Below are positions 10,478-18,829 of a DNA stretch of 18,829 nt, piece after piece. Position 1 is the first letter of the stretch. Every line of letters starts with the position of its first letter. This stretch comes from Rodentolepis nana. Its lineage: Eukaryota > Platyhelminthes > Cestoda > Cyclophyllidea > Hymenolepididae. The notes beneath the pieces were generated by a model, which did no database searches, was not told where the DNA came from, and saw only the letters and a list, made by a program, of their open reading frames with translations. The translations under genes were made by a program, and so were the position numbers. The stretch covers positions 1 to 18,829 of the forward strand of contig UZAE01013485.1 in the NCBI GenBank assembly GCA_900617975.1, read 5' to 3'.

Positions 10478-11514
10478 ATGGAAGAACAGAACGTGCACTT
10501 CCCACACATTTTATTGTATTACTTCCGAAAAGGCAAGAACGCATCGCAAGCACAAAAGAAGTTATGTGCCGTATATGGAGATGAAGCCTTAAAAGAAAGG
10601 CAGTGTCGAAATTGGTTTGAAAGATTTCGTTCCGGGGATTTTTCACTGAAAAATTCACAACGATCTGGCCGCCCAGTCGAAGTGGATGAAACCCATATCA
10701 AGGCCATTATTGATTCAAATCGTCACAGCACAACACGAGATATTGCAGAGAAGCTCAATGTGTCGCATACATGCATTGAAAAAAAATTAAAAACCCTTGG
10801 TTATGTCAAGAAACTTGATTTATGGATCCCTCACCAGTTGCAGGAAATTCATTTGACGCAACGGATTAGCATCTGTGATTCGCCGCTACTGAAACGCAAT
10901 GAGAATGATCCATTTGTGAAGAACCTAGTTACTGGCGACGAAAAGTGGATAGTTTATAACAATGTTACTCGCAAGAGATCATGGGTGAAGCAAGAACCAG
11001 ACGAGCCCAAACAGTATCAAAAGCAGCAGAGATTCACCATAAAAGATTATGCTGTCAGTCTGGTGGGATCACAAAGGAATTTTGTATTTTGAACTCTTGC
11101 CGCAGAACCAAACGATAAATTCAAATGTGTATGTTGAAGAACTCGAAAAACTGAAGGATGCAATTGAAGATAAGCGGCCGGCATTATCAAATCGGGTGGG
11201 TGTTGTTTTCCATCATGATAACGCAAGGCCCCACACATCTTTGGTTACTCGGCAAACATTATTGGAACTGGGTTGGGATGTTTTTTCACACCCACCATAT
11301 ATCGCCCTGACCTTGCGCCTTCGGATTACCATTTGTTTCGTTCCATGCAAAACTCTTTAAATGGTAAAATTTTTAACAACGCGGATGATGTCGGATCACA
11401 CCTAATTCAGTTTTTAATAGCAAAGACTAGACATTTTACGAACGGGGAATTTTTACTCTGCCAGAACGATGGAAAAAGGTCATCGACAAGAACGGCCAAT
11501 ATCTAATTGAATAA
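10478..11514 (+). pseudogene. Mariner transposase (DD34D), frameshifted
   Basis: A cut-and-paste DNA transposase. The ATG at 10478 opens frame 2. Residues 1-110 hold the paired helix-turn-helix DNA-binding region (FRKGKNASQA..., then TTRDIAEKLNVSHTCIEKKL), and WIPHQL at 116-121 matches the mariner WVPHEL linker. The first catalytic Asp is in VTGDEKW (D154). Near 11030-11049 the frame is lost and recovered in frame 3 (MLSVWWDHKG...), which carries the second Asp in HHDNARPH. A one-base insertion at about 11300 (HPPY|) moves it to frame 2 with RPDLAPSDYHLF, the third Asp, 34 residues after the second. Near 11430 it moves to frame 1 for LPERWKKVIDKNGQYLIE and the TAA at 11512-11514, which overlaps an AATAAA at 11510. 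All catalytic residues survive, but at least three frameshift regions inactivate the gene. Confidence 0.93.
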
Positions 11515-11562
11515 AGTTATAATTTTAAACAAAAATTCCGAATTTGCCTTCTTATTTGAAAT

Positions 11563-11588
11563 CGGCAATGACTTAGTTGCCAACCAAA
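11563..11588 (-). repeat. Mariner 3' terminal inverted repeat
   Basis: Complement of the 5' repeat with two mismatches, followed by target TA at 11589-11590. Confidence 0.95.
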
Positions 11589-11590
11589 TA

Positions 11591-13908
11591 TAAGTAGCGT
11601 TGAGAGAAAGCAATACCCTATTTAGACAAAAAGGTATTATTTACACTTATTGAATTAATTTTTTAGTTCTATATGGTCAATATCTACACTTTTATTCTTC
11701 AATTCATTTCTTTTATTCTTAAAAATGTGTATTTCTTATTAGAGTAGTTTGCATGATCATCAAATAAACAAATGCTATTAAAGTGCACATAAGTTGTATT
11801 TTGTTTGCCACATTATTTACTTAACACAAAATGTGATGATTTCTCGCAGAATTCAAATGTTTTTTTTTTGTTTGAAGGCTGTATTCATGTGCTGTTAAAA
11901 CCTATCCATCACTCATTGTATCGATGGTTTTATGTAAAGCTTTTTTCCTTGAATCCACCTTATTACAATGCACATCAATGTTAATTAAACTTCATATCTG
12001 TTACTGGTATTTTCTTAATGTCGTTGGATTCATTTAAATTTTTGGAGTAAGATAATTGGAAAGTTTTATCTTTTGAGCATGAAAAGACGTACACCTCGTT
12101 ATGTTGCTATGTTGGAAATATCGATTGAAAAAATCCCTACACTATTCATCTTTTTATGAACGAAGCTGCATTTATTTTATAAAATATTGCATTTTGCGGA
12201 TGAAGGACCTTCCAGAAAAGATAGTTTGCTTCAATTTCTTAAGTGTACGTATTTAGGTTAACATGTGTTTTACATTACAGCAAAATAGGTCTAAGTGCCT
12301 TTGCTTACATAATATTTCTACTTAGGGCACCGTTAAGATATTGTATTTATTAAAAATATCAAATTTCCGTTGCAAATAAGATTTTAACATGTGAGGCTAA
12401 TGTTATCTAGGATTTAATTAGAAATATTTCAAAATATTTTATACTTTAAAGCATCTGTTATTATTTCCACAAAAACCCCAATTGTCGGCAACACTTCCAC
12501 GTTAATAATGTTGATAGGAATTGGGGGATATACTGATCAAACTCGGAAGAAAAGAATTGAGTTTTTTTACGTTTTCTTATAATTTGTCAATAGCCTTCAA
12601 AATGTTTACCAATTTGGAGTTACCGTAGAGGTTGACCAAACAACTCAAGCATAGCTGCTATTTGGAATTCAAGAACATGTCAATTAATATTCAAATATTC
12701 TTAGAGTTCTCTCAAGGGCTCTCAACCATCTGGTTAGAAAAAAATCGCTCATTACTCACATTCAGCTGTGAAATGAAAGACCATTTTCTTTGTTCTATTG
12801 CAAAATATTGCAGTGCATATGAGATCAATTGGGTCTGCGTCTATAACTACCTATAATTGAGGCTTTTAGTTTTAATTTACGACTAATTTGCTTTTAATTA
12901 ACAGTTCTTCATGTGTATAGCTGCGTTTAGAATTAATGGTATCTTGAATATCACTTATTATTCGTAAAGATTGCTATGAATCATTTGTCATTTATCGAAT
13001 TAACTCAACATTAAACCAGTAATTTACTTATATACTTTAAATAAGTGCTTAATTAAACCAATCAGTAGCGCGACTACATCGGTGACATATTTATTCGCTA
13101 TCGTTGAAACTTAACATTGCAATTTCTGCGCTGAATAATGTTGAATGATGAGGCGAAAGATCTCGCAAAACTGGTGGCCAAGCAAACTGATGTGTATGGA
13201 GTTAATGTTAAATAACAGATAGAAGTGCACACACATGGCAAATTAGCTAGTTAATATTAATTTTTATGCATATTCTCGACGTACAATCTTATCAATTGCC
13301 TCTGAGAAGGTAAAAATTTGTTTAAAATACCGTATATGGCATTAATTGAAAAGCTTGTAATTTAAGACTATATCATGACAATTTTGACATTTAGCACCTT
13401 TCCATGGACCAAATTTCCAGTACCTTAGATTTTCACATTTGTCTATTAGCGAACTGTATTGCAAAGTTAATATTTGAATACTTCTTTAAAGTGTACTTAT
13501 TTTTATGATTTCGCAAATGTATAGGGCAAATTAAAACTTCTATTCCTTTTGGACAGTGTACGAAACAAATGATTATCTTTGAAATTGATATCAGTGCAAA
13601 TATGTGAGGTTATTAGAGATGTAACAAAATTTATACACTGTAGCTCACATTTATGCATTTTTAGGGATTCTAGTACATATTTTCCCCATTTTCCAATTAC
13701 TTTGCTCAACTTTACATATGTATTTTTTATGCCACAATGATTATGCACCATGACGGAATCATATGTCTTATGAATAAAAACTCACAACGATAATTCCAAA
13801 GATAAAGTCATTGTAAAATTGATTGCATTTAAAGCGAGCGAAGAGAGTGGAATCTATTGAGAGTAGATGTAAAAGGGCGTGGTAATTGTTGCAAAGGCTC
13901 ATTCAAAA
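11591..13908. other. Non-coding, no gene seen
   Basis: No recognisable coding exon, element end or RNA gene. Two open frames (12632-12856 plus, 13503-13751 minus) have no domain, signal peptide or similarity to the gene family next door that I could see. Confidence 0.6.
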
Positions 13909-14466
13909 ATGATCTTATTTGCATTTATTTTTAAATTAGGTCCAATCAATGTCCCACATAGAATAAGGAGCTCAGTTTTGGACGTTTCAAAATGATCACG
14001 AATAATAACAGCACCATCTGGGAAATCGGATCCAATTATTTGTTGCCTAACAATTTAACGCACTTGTAAATATTGTGTTCTATTATTTTATGTTTTCAGC
14101 AGATGATAATATTTCCTTGAAGATAGCAAAAGCGCATGCTCTTTTAATACTGTAAGAATGCAATATTTTACAAATGCTTACCATCTCTCATTTGATGTAG
14201 TTTCATGAAAAAAGGCAATGTTTCTCTTTCTATGTTTAATCAATTTAACTATCTCAATATATAAAGTTTATTTGTGAGACAAATGTGTCTTTCACAAGGA
14301 ATGGCTGTTAAATGAAAGTGTGAAGCTTCAAGAGTAACTTTATGCATTTTAATTTCATTTCCATTCATTAAGTTGCTGTTTGAAACCTTTAAGGAATTTT
14401 TCAATGAATAAGACAAAGCTGGAAATTAAATACAATTTTTTTATATTCATTAGCGAATTGTAAAGG
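13909..14466 (+). pseudogene. Copy B: degraded paralogue of the seven-exon secreted gene (exons 1 and 4 visible)
   Basis: Exon 1 (13909-14065) is homologous at the nucleotide level to exon 1 of copy A on the opposite strand. The first 17 codons align without a gap (MI.F.F......VPH), the block ATGTCCCACAT is identical, and after a small deletion the frame regains RIITAPSGKSDPII against RIIAKPHGKSDPII in copy A. The deletion puts a TGA after 28 codons (VLDVSK*), so the protein is broken. A donor (CACTT|GTAAAT at 14066) and an acceptor ending TTTATGTTTTCAG at 14099, identical to the copy A acceptor over 13 bases, bound a 34-nt intron. A possible exon 2 follows (14100-14151, then GTAAGA). The block at 14371-14466 sits where exon 4 should be (462 bp from the ATG; 556 in copy A) and has in-frame stops. 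The gypsy element begins 82 bp later. Confidence 0.75.
14371..14466 (+). repeat. Duplicated block, copy 1 (exon 4 of copy B)
   Basis: Direct repeat of 16421-16514. Shared runs include TTTCAATGAATA, GACAAAGCTGGAAAT and TTCATTAGCGAATT. The frame open in the other copy (NEYDKAGNEI) here reads NE*DKAGN*I, because TAC and GAA have both become TAA. The similarity starts at the splice acceptor AG and fades upstream of it, as expected of an exon. Confidence 0.85.
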
Positions 14467-14547
14467 GAAAAATATTCAATAGTTCAATAAATTTAGATTA
14501 CACTGATGCCTATTATGAAAAATGTAAATTATTAAATTATAGAGGTT

Positions 14548-14857
14548 TGGAACACATTATCGCCTACTGAGTCATCGCATGCCTGCAGGCCAGGATTGGG
14601 AGTTGCGACCTTGCAAACAGTGGCCAACCAGTAGCCTCCGTTTGGTTAAAGTTATCCGTCATCCAGATCATGATTAAGTTCACTGCGTGTACACTTTGCT
14701 CACAAGATAATGAATAAACGTGTTCCGTGCTATACGTCTCTTTTCTTCATAGTTGGGCTATAGCTTAGCATATTCTGGGAGTCTTGGTGGATGTTGGGGA
14801 ATCTGGCACAGAGATTTCTGAGTCAGTCAGGCTTTACTAGCGTAGCAATCTGCCACA
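14548..14857 (+). repeat. 5' LTR (310 bp)
   Basis: Matches the 3' LTR over its length, for example ACTGAGTCATYGCATGCCTGC, and shares GAATAAACGTGTTCCGTG, which contains the poly(A) signal at 14713-14718. It ends GCCACA. It lacks about 20 bp that the 3' LTR carries after GGGAGGTGCG, and has several substitutions, so the insertion is not recent. Confidence 0.9.
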
Positions 14858-14860
14858 AAT

Positions 14861-14876
14861 TGGTGACCCTTGCGTG
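14861..14876 (+). other. Primer-binding site
   Basis: TGGTGACCCTTGCGTG lies three bases after the 5' LTR end. TGG complements a tRNA 3' CCA end, and TGGTGACCC is a common gypsy primer-binding start; the later bases have drifted. Which tRNA is used was not determined. Confidence 0.75.
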
Positions 14877-15274
14877 ATTGCCAAAGCCTGACTTCAATTG
14901 CTCAGCAGAGAAATAATCTCTCACTGGCATCGGGATTTCCTCTTCCATTCCTCAATACCCTCGGTGTTCTATTTCTGCTCGAATGATCATCACCTTACGT
15001 TTGCTGCCGTTACCCAAAACAAATCAGATCCTGACTTCCGCTCAACAGAGACACCATCACTCATTGGTGACGCGATTTTTAATCACAACGCTCTCCTCAT
15101 CTGATGGTTCCTTTCCACGAATAATCAGCACCTCAAAGGCACCTCAACTCTCTAATTTCACTGGCTATGACTCCTTCGGGACGCCCTTAGAAACAGACAA
15201 CAGCCGGAACAGGTTACTCTTCGAAAGCCTACTATAACAGGTCCCCAAAACTCTTACTTACAACTGCATTGCAA

Positions 15275-15480
15275 CCGGCAAGCCGAGACAAATCATCAGG
15301 CAAGCACACGTTGAAAGATTTCGACCATGGATTTTCGCAATCAAACATCCGTTCAACAAGAACGTTGATCATTGATCGTTGCCTCTGGGGATACATCCAA
15401 CAGGATGCTCGTCCGTGGATCAAGTACTGTCTCGCTAGCACAGTCGGTTGGATCCACAAGCATGTACAAAGTTCACAATC
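15275..15480 (+). pseudogene. Gypsy pol remnant: integrase zinc-binding region
   Basis: Frame 2 reads FDHGFSQSNIRSTRTLIIDR, then CLWGYIQQDARPWIKYCLAS and WIHKHVQSS. This follows the gypsy integrase N-terminal HHCC domain: H...H, an R(F/C)xWP-like segment, DV.xW...CLxCQ and then (K)IHRH. Only one zinc-ligand His and the first Cys are kept; the second Cys is Ser. No catalytic D,D-35-E core follows, since the purine tract and LTR come about 110 bp later. Overlapping frames before and after (14898-15237 and 15372-15560) give no recognisable gag or RT, so most of pol is gone. Confidence 0.65.
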
Positions 15481-15575
15481 GTACTGCCTCTAACTCCAAC
15501 AATCCACTCTCAGCAGCTCCAACACCTGTCCCACCTCTACCCAAATCCCTATTACTCTGACTCCCTAAAACGCAC

Positions 15576-15588
15576 TAGGGAGGAGTAT
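15576..15588 (+). other. Polypurine tract before the 3' LTR
   Basis: TAGGGAGGAGTA-type purine run directly before the TGTGAGAC start of the 3' LTR; the usual plus-strand primer site. Confidence 0.75.
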
Positions 15589-15929
15589 TGTGAGACACGT
15601 TAAAGCTTACTGAGTCATTGCATGCCTGCAGACCAGGTTTGGGAGGTGCGGCCGTACAACTCTGTGTGCAGCGACCGTACAAACAGTGGTCAATCAGTAG
15701 CCTCTGTTTGGTTAAAGTAATCCGCCATCCTGATCATGATTAAGCTCCCTGCGTGTACACTCTTTGCTCACAAGATACTTATTGAATAAACGTGTTCCGT
15801 GTTGTATGCCTGTTTCTTTCATAGCTGGGCTATAGCTTAGCTGATTCTGGGAGTCTAGCTAGATGTAGGAGAATCTGCCACAGAGATTTCTGAGTCAGTC
15901 AGGCTTTACTAGCGTGGCAATCAGCTACA
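15589..15929 (+). repeat. 3' LTR (341 bp)
   Basis: Starts TGTGAGACACG, ends CAGCTACA, and carries the AATAAA signal at 15785-15790. Co-linear with 14548-14857, apart from the extra stretch near 15650-15680. Confidence 0.9.
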
Positions 15930-16420
15930 TATTAATTCTATTTTATTTATTTATTTGATGAGAACCTATGAAACATTTGAATATTTCACATCAATGTTAA
16001 AGCAATAATATTTTGTATAAACGTACAAAAACAGTCGTGTTATGACTGTTAAATTTTGTAATATTTAAGACTTTGAAAAATTAACAACAGCATGTAAGGG
16101 TAAGTTAGAATGCAAAATAAAATTTCTTGATAATGATTAAAAGAATTATTTTACGTAAATTAACTATTTATTAGCATTTCATCCTATTTTGTACTCTTAT
16201 TAAAAGGCTTCCAATAACGAATGTTTAAGTTGACATAGTTGATTCTTTAAATTTATTTAATTAGACTAAAATCACTGAATTCAATATAGCCCTATATATG
16301 ATTTCATAATCCACTATATTACGTATATTTTCTCTAGCAAGTCAGATTATTTGAAAAAAAATCAAAATTTTTCGTGACTTTCGTTTTCAACCATTTTCTT
16401 AAATTTATTTTACTTACTTC
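15930..16420. other. Spacer, no gene seen
   Basis: AT-rich with a TTTATTTATTTATTT run just after the LTR. If copy C once had exons 1-3 they should be here, but none was recognised. Confidence 0.6.
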
Positions 16421-16514
16421 AGTTGCTCTTGAAATCCCTTAATAGATGTTTCAATGAATACGACAAAGCTGGAAATGAAATACCTATTTCATCTTCATTA
16501 GCGAATTTTAAAGG
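16421..16514 (+). repeat. Duplicated block, copy 2 (exon 4 of copy C)
   Basis: Direct repeat of 14371-14466, 2050 bp away. With the gypsy element (1382 bp) removed, the spacing is about 668 bp, which suggests a tandem duplication older than the insertion. Confidence 0.85.
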
Positions 16515-16945
16515 ATGAACTTCGGCAAAGTCCCGTCATAGATTCTCTCTTGAGTAAAGTTAGTTTAGGAAATAAAGTTACTAACGTCTTTCTTGTCTCA
16601 GGTAATAATGCAGTACCGAGGATAGTTCTCTATGAGAGAATGCAATACCAACAAAGTCTTCCCCAAGAGAGAATTGCTTTATTAATTTTCCGTAAGGAAA
16701 ACTGTGTACACGTGGTATTGTAGACTGTGGTTCTAGACAAAAGATCTCCTGTGCAAATGAATTTCGGCAGTCAATTTATCCACGAAATAATTAGTACCCA
16801 TATAGTTACAGTTGATGCCGAACGGCGTTACGCGATTGAGTCTGTGAGTGGCTAAATGAGTAAACCCATCAAGACTTTGGCAGTAGTTGGCGAAACGAAT
16901 GTATACGTAAACTGCAGCAAAATTTCAAAAATTGTGGAATGCTGA
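16423..16945 (+). pseudogene. Copy C: paralogue covering exons 4-7 of the secreted gene
   Basis: Exon 4 follows CTTACTTCAG at 16422 and reads CFNEYDKAGNEIPIS...NFKG, then TGA; a one-base shift continues as KDELRQSPVIDSLL to a GTAAAG donor at 16554. A 48-nt intron with CTAAC and TTGTCTCAG leads to exon 5 (16602-16691, NNAVPRIVLYERMQY...), comparable to NNVLRCFWDRYNF in copy A. A 45-nt intron (GTAAGG..TTCTAG, phase 1) leads to exon 6 (from 16737), where V.M.....F.....ST..VT matches copy A. Exon 7 (16889-16945) reads GETNVYVNC...VEC then TGA; against GESPDKLEC...FIC in copy A, G1, E2, C9 and C18 line up. The exon 4 frame break and an unclear exon 6 donor suggest a pseudogene. No exon 1-3 or signal peptide was found. 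Confidence 0.55.
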
Positions 16946-16948
16946 TGC

Positions 16949-16954
16949 AATAAA
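16949..16954 (+). terminator. Poly(A) signal after copy C
   Basis: AATAAA four bases after the TGA that ends exon 7 of copy C; it supports that TGA as the true gene end. Confidence 0.5.
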
Positions 16955-17771
16955 AAGATGTCACAGACAAATTCTTTGAACACTCATTTTGATACACAAG
17001 GAGAAATGAAAGTGAAATAATTTAGAAGAACCTGGGTGCTGCCAACCCTTGACAACTGAGTGATGATTCAAGTAACCTGTGTACACGTTTGCCGTCTGAT
17101 TGTAAAGTTGAAATTTCGAAACATGGATTCTACTAATTTCAACAAGTAATATTTTATAGTAAATGAAGACTTATTTTGATTAAACCATCAAGGTCCCAAA
17201 ATCCCATATTCGGTAGATAATAATTTGCTTTTATCGAAATGACTACAAAATTTGGAATTGGAAGGTTTGGAATATTTTAAGTGTTTTAACATGATAAGAA
17301 ATAACAGAGAGTTATGTTATTTGTAGTGGTCTTTAAATTGACTTTCACGATATCTAAATAGACCTACAATAGTCAAATATTTCCTAAAATCAGAAAGAGG
17401 TAAGATGACTGAGTTCATAATAAAACATAGTAAATTCCAATGAAAATCTTGGATAGGTTTACAGTGTAAATATATTTTTGGTCCATAAAAGAATCGTGAG
17501 TCATTTTATGCCTACTAATATTGAAGTCTTGGGGTGTGCGATAGACTTACCTCCACGTGGTGCACCCTGGGCAACGTATCCTCATTCGGCAAAAAAGTCT
17601 ATAAACCGGCAGTCGACTTCTCACTTCAAACTACCATCACCCCACTATTGCTTATTCGATCACTGCCACCATAATTATCCTACCTTTTCTCTGCATTTGT
17701 GTCTGTCTGTCTCTTTAACATCTATGAATCTTTATTCTGTCCCCCCCCCCTCAACTTTTTCTAATTTGATG
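16955..17771. other. Mostly non-coding; right part may be LINE 3' untranslated sequence
   Basis: No gene seen. From about 17530 the composition changes to C-rich pyrimidine stretches with a run of ten C near 17743. The open frame at 17478-17807 is low-complexity and has no domain. Since a LINE 3' end follows at 17772-17866, this part is probably the element's 3' untranslated region, but its left limit cannot be set. Confidence 0.5.
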
Positions 17772-17866
17772 TTCCTCCTTCCCTCTGTGAAGCCCGAAGT
17801 CAGATAAAGGGCAAATGATAAGTGTCATAAATCCCGCAATTTGAAATAAATAAATAAATAAATATT
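17772..17866 (+). mobile_element. LINE 3' end with (AAAT)n tail
   Basis: CTCC..CCCT.GTG..AGC.GAA.TCA and GGGC.AATGATAA, then ATTTGAAATAAATAAATAAA, align with the minus-strand sequence from about 18682 down to 18597. That sequence follows a LINE coding end, so this block is a second 3' end of the same family. The tail of about five AAAT units is the kind that many target-primed retrotransposons leave. No coding part is attached on this copy. Confidence 0.7.
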
Positions 17867-18596
17867 AAAGTCCTATGAATACGGCAAGAAAGAGATTTAG
17901 AAAGCAACTGTCATTTTAATTTAATAAGTTAAACAAAATCTCACATCAATTCAACAAGAACAATGAAGTTTAATAAGTACTGAGAACATAATAATTATGC
18001 AAAATTAAGGGTAATTTCATCTCTCTCTGCATTAGTGCATAGAAACCTACCCAAAATGTAAAAGAGGTAAATACGCCAATAGGGAACATACTTTCGGACA
18101 ACGTGTTTCCTTTCCATGTTATCGAAGTAATATTTTTCCGTTTCCTGAGAAAATCGGAATATTTTTCGACCCAATTTTTTCTTATCTCGATAAAATAAAA
18201 TGTCTGACGCACTTATAATGAGAACCTAATTTTCCATCTACGGTGGTATATTTTATTTTATTTATTTTAGTCAATAAAACCTCTCTGTATTGACGTGATC
18301 AAAAAATACCGACATTAAAAAGTTTACTCATTACCTATCCGCTTGATTACATAGGTTGGACTGTTTTGCCAAGTCTATTGAACTGCACAATTTGCCGCTA
18401 AATTTTGACTGACGCAAAAAATTAGATAATATTGGCAATTAAATTTTTATTATTCATTATTCGATAAGACAACTATTTTGAGTGTATGAACCTAGAGAAA
18501 CCGGACATTTGAAAATCTTGAATCCGCCTTAATTTCATGATTAGCCAATAATCATGGAGTAAGTGCGCGATATGTTCATGCCAAGAAGGGAAACAA
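17867..18596. other. Spacer between two LINE tails, no gene seen
   Basis: About 730 bp. The minus-strand open frame 17970-18212 (80 codons) has no recognised domain, and its reading does not match the gene family. Confidence 0.6.
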
Positions 18597-18829
18597 AATA
18601 TTTATTTTATTTCAAATAGCAAGCTTTATGCAATTTATCATTAGCCCTTAAACTTTGATTTCAGCTTCCCACAAGGGTGGGGAGTACATACAGAGCAGTT
18701 AATTAATATCCGTTCATTAGCTGTCTTCTTGCTTCCCAGTATCTCTGGCTTTCCGTCCTTGTCTTTAGGGCTGGACACCGAATAAGGTGGGTCTTCTCCA
18801 TTTCCTCCTATCGGTTACATAGGTTGCAT
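18597..18829 (-). pseudogene. LINE ORF2 C-terminus and 3' UTR, cut by window edge
   Basis: On the minus strand from the window edge, CNLCNR, a TAG stop, and EEMEKTHLIRCPAL...RYWEARRQLMNGY then TAA (18703-18705). The C-x2-C....H-x3-C arrangement is the zinc-knuckle-like motif found near the C-terminus of many LINE ORF2 proteins. About 90 bp of 3' UTR follow (TGTACTCCCCACCCTTGTGG...), ending in GAAATAAAATAAATA at about 18597-18613. The in-frame TAG between the Cys pair and the His marks it as decayed. The rest of ORF2 lies beyond the right edge. Confidence 0.75.

Larger units (their letters stand above)
10296..11588 (+). mobile_element. Mariner transposon, full length, non-autonomous (1293 bp)
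   Basis: 26-bp terminal inverted repeats are present: TTGGGTTGGCAACTAAGTCA(TTGTCG) at 10296-10321 and its near-exact complement at 11563-11588, two mismatches. TA dinucleotides lie directly outside at 10294-10295 and 11589-11590, the target-site duplication typical of Tc1/mariner. The length and the position of the transposase frame are those of a complete mariner. The repeat sequence and the protein resemble the mellifera subfamily; the subfamily name is from memory of the family, not a search. The transposase is frameshifted, so movement would need a helper copy. Confidence 0.95.
14548..15929 (+). mobile_element. Ty3/gypsy-type LTR retrotransposon, internally deleted (about 1.38 kb)
   Basis: Two LTRs in direct orientation (14548-14857 and 15589-15929) flank only about 730 bp. 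After the left LTR comes a primer-binding site (TGGTGACCC), and before the right LTR a purine tract (AGGGAGGAGTA). Both are arranged as in arthropod and flatworm gypsy elements. LTR ends are TG...CA. An intact element of this type would be around 5 kb; gag, protease, RT, RNase H and the integrase core are missing. I find no matching target-site duplication (GGTT on the left, TATT on the right). It lies between the copy B and copy C gene remnants and is on their strand. Confidence 0.88.

Noticed and set aside
12632..12856. 74-codon plus-strand frame
   Set aside because: No recognisable feature and no similarity to the neighbouring gene family.
13503..13751. 82-codon minus-strand frame just left of copy B
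   Set aside because: Checked as a possible further family member; no aligned cysteines, splice sites or signal peptide.
14898..15237. Possible gag in the gypsy interior
   Set aside because: Overlapping frames after the primer-binding site give no gag-like or CCHC zinc-knuckle pattern, so only the integrase remnant is called.
17970..18212. 80-codon minus-strand frame
   Set aside because: No domain and no convincing match to copy A exons.

Overview
The window is AT-rich eukaryotic (invertebrate animal) DNA. It has spliced gene structure with GT..AG introns mostly 45-130 nt long, AATAAA poly(A) signals, a mariner transposon, a Ty3/gypsy-type LTR retrotransposon and several decayed non-LTR (LINE) retrotransposon fragments. 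The LINE fragments resemble jockey-like elements familiar from spiders and other invertebrates. The very short introns fit a compact nematode-like genome better than a typical spider genome. I cannot fix the taxon from the sequence. No tRNA, rRNA or CRISPR was seen.

Layout: 1-480 is a frameshifted LINE reverse transcriptase fragment with a YADD box. About 0.5-5.5 kb is mostly non-coding, with two perfect hairpins and one diverged exon-like block on the minus strand (3081-3225). 5550-6270 is a decayed LINE endonuclease fragment bracketed by a 46-bp near-identical direct repeat. 6775-8022 on the minus strand is the one intact-looking host gene: seven exons, six short introns, and a 267-aa secreted protein with ten cysteines that I do not recognise. 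8.0-10.3 kb is non-coding with a (TAA)n microsatellite. 10296-11588 is a complete-length but frameshifted mariner with 26-bp terminal repeats and a TA target duplication. 11.6-13.9 kb shows nothing. 13909-14466 is a degraded plus-strand paralogue of the seven-exon gene. 14548-15929 is a shrunken gypsy element with two LTRs, a primer-binding site, a polypurine tract and only an integrase zinc-finger remnant between. 16423-16945 is a second plus-strand paralogue covering exons 4-7 with its own poly(A) signal. 17772-17866 (+) and 18597-18829 (-) are two 3' ends of one LINE family, facing tail to tail.

The main result is the gene family. The intact minus-strand gene (copy A), the exon-1/exon-4 remnant (copy B), the exon-4-to-7 copy (copy C) and an isolated exon-6-like block (copy D) look like members of one locally duplicated, fast-diverging family of secreted cysteine-rich proteins, broken up by transposons. 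A-B homology is clear at the nucleotide level. A-C and A-D rest on matching exon order, splice phases and spaced residues and are less certain. All exon models and alignments were made by eye.
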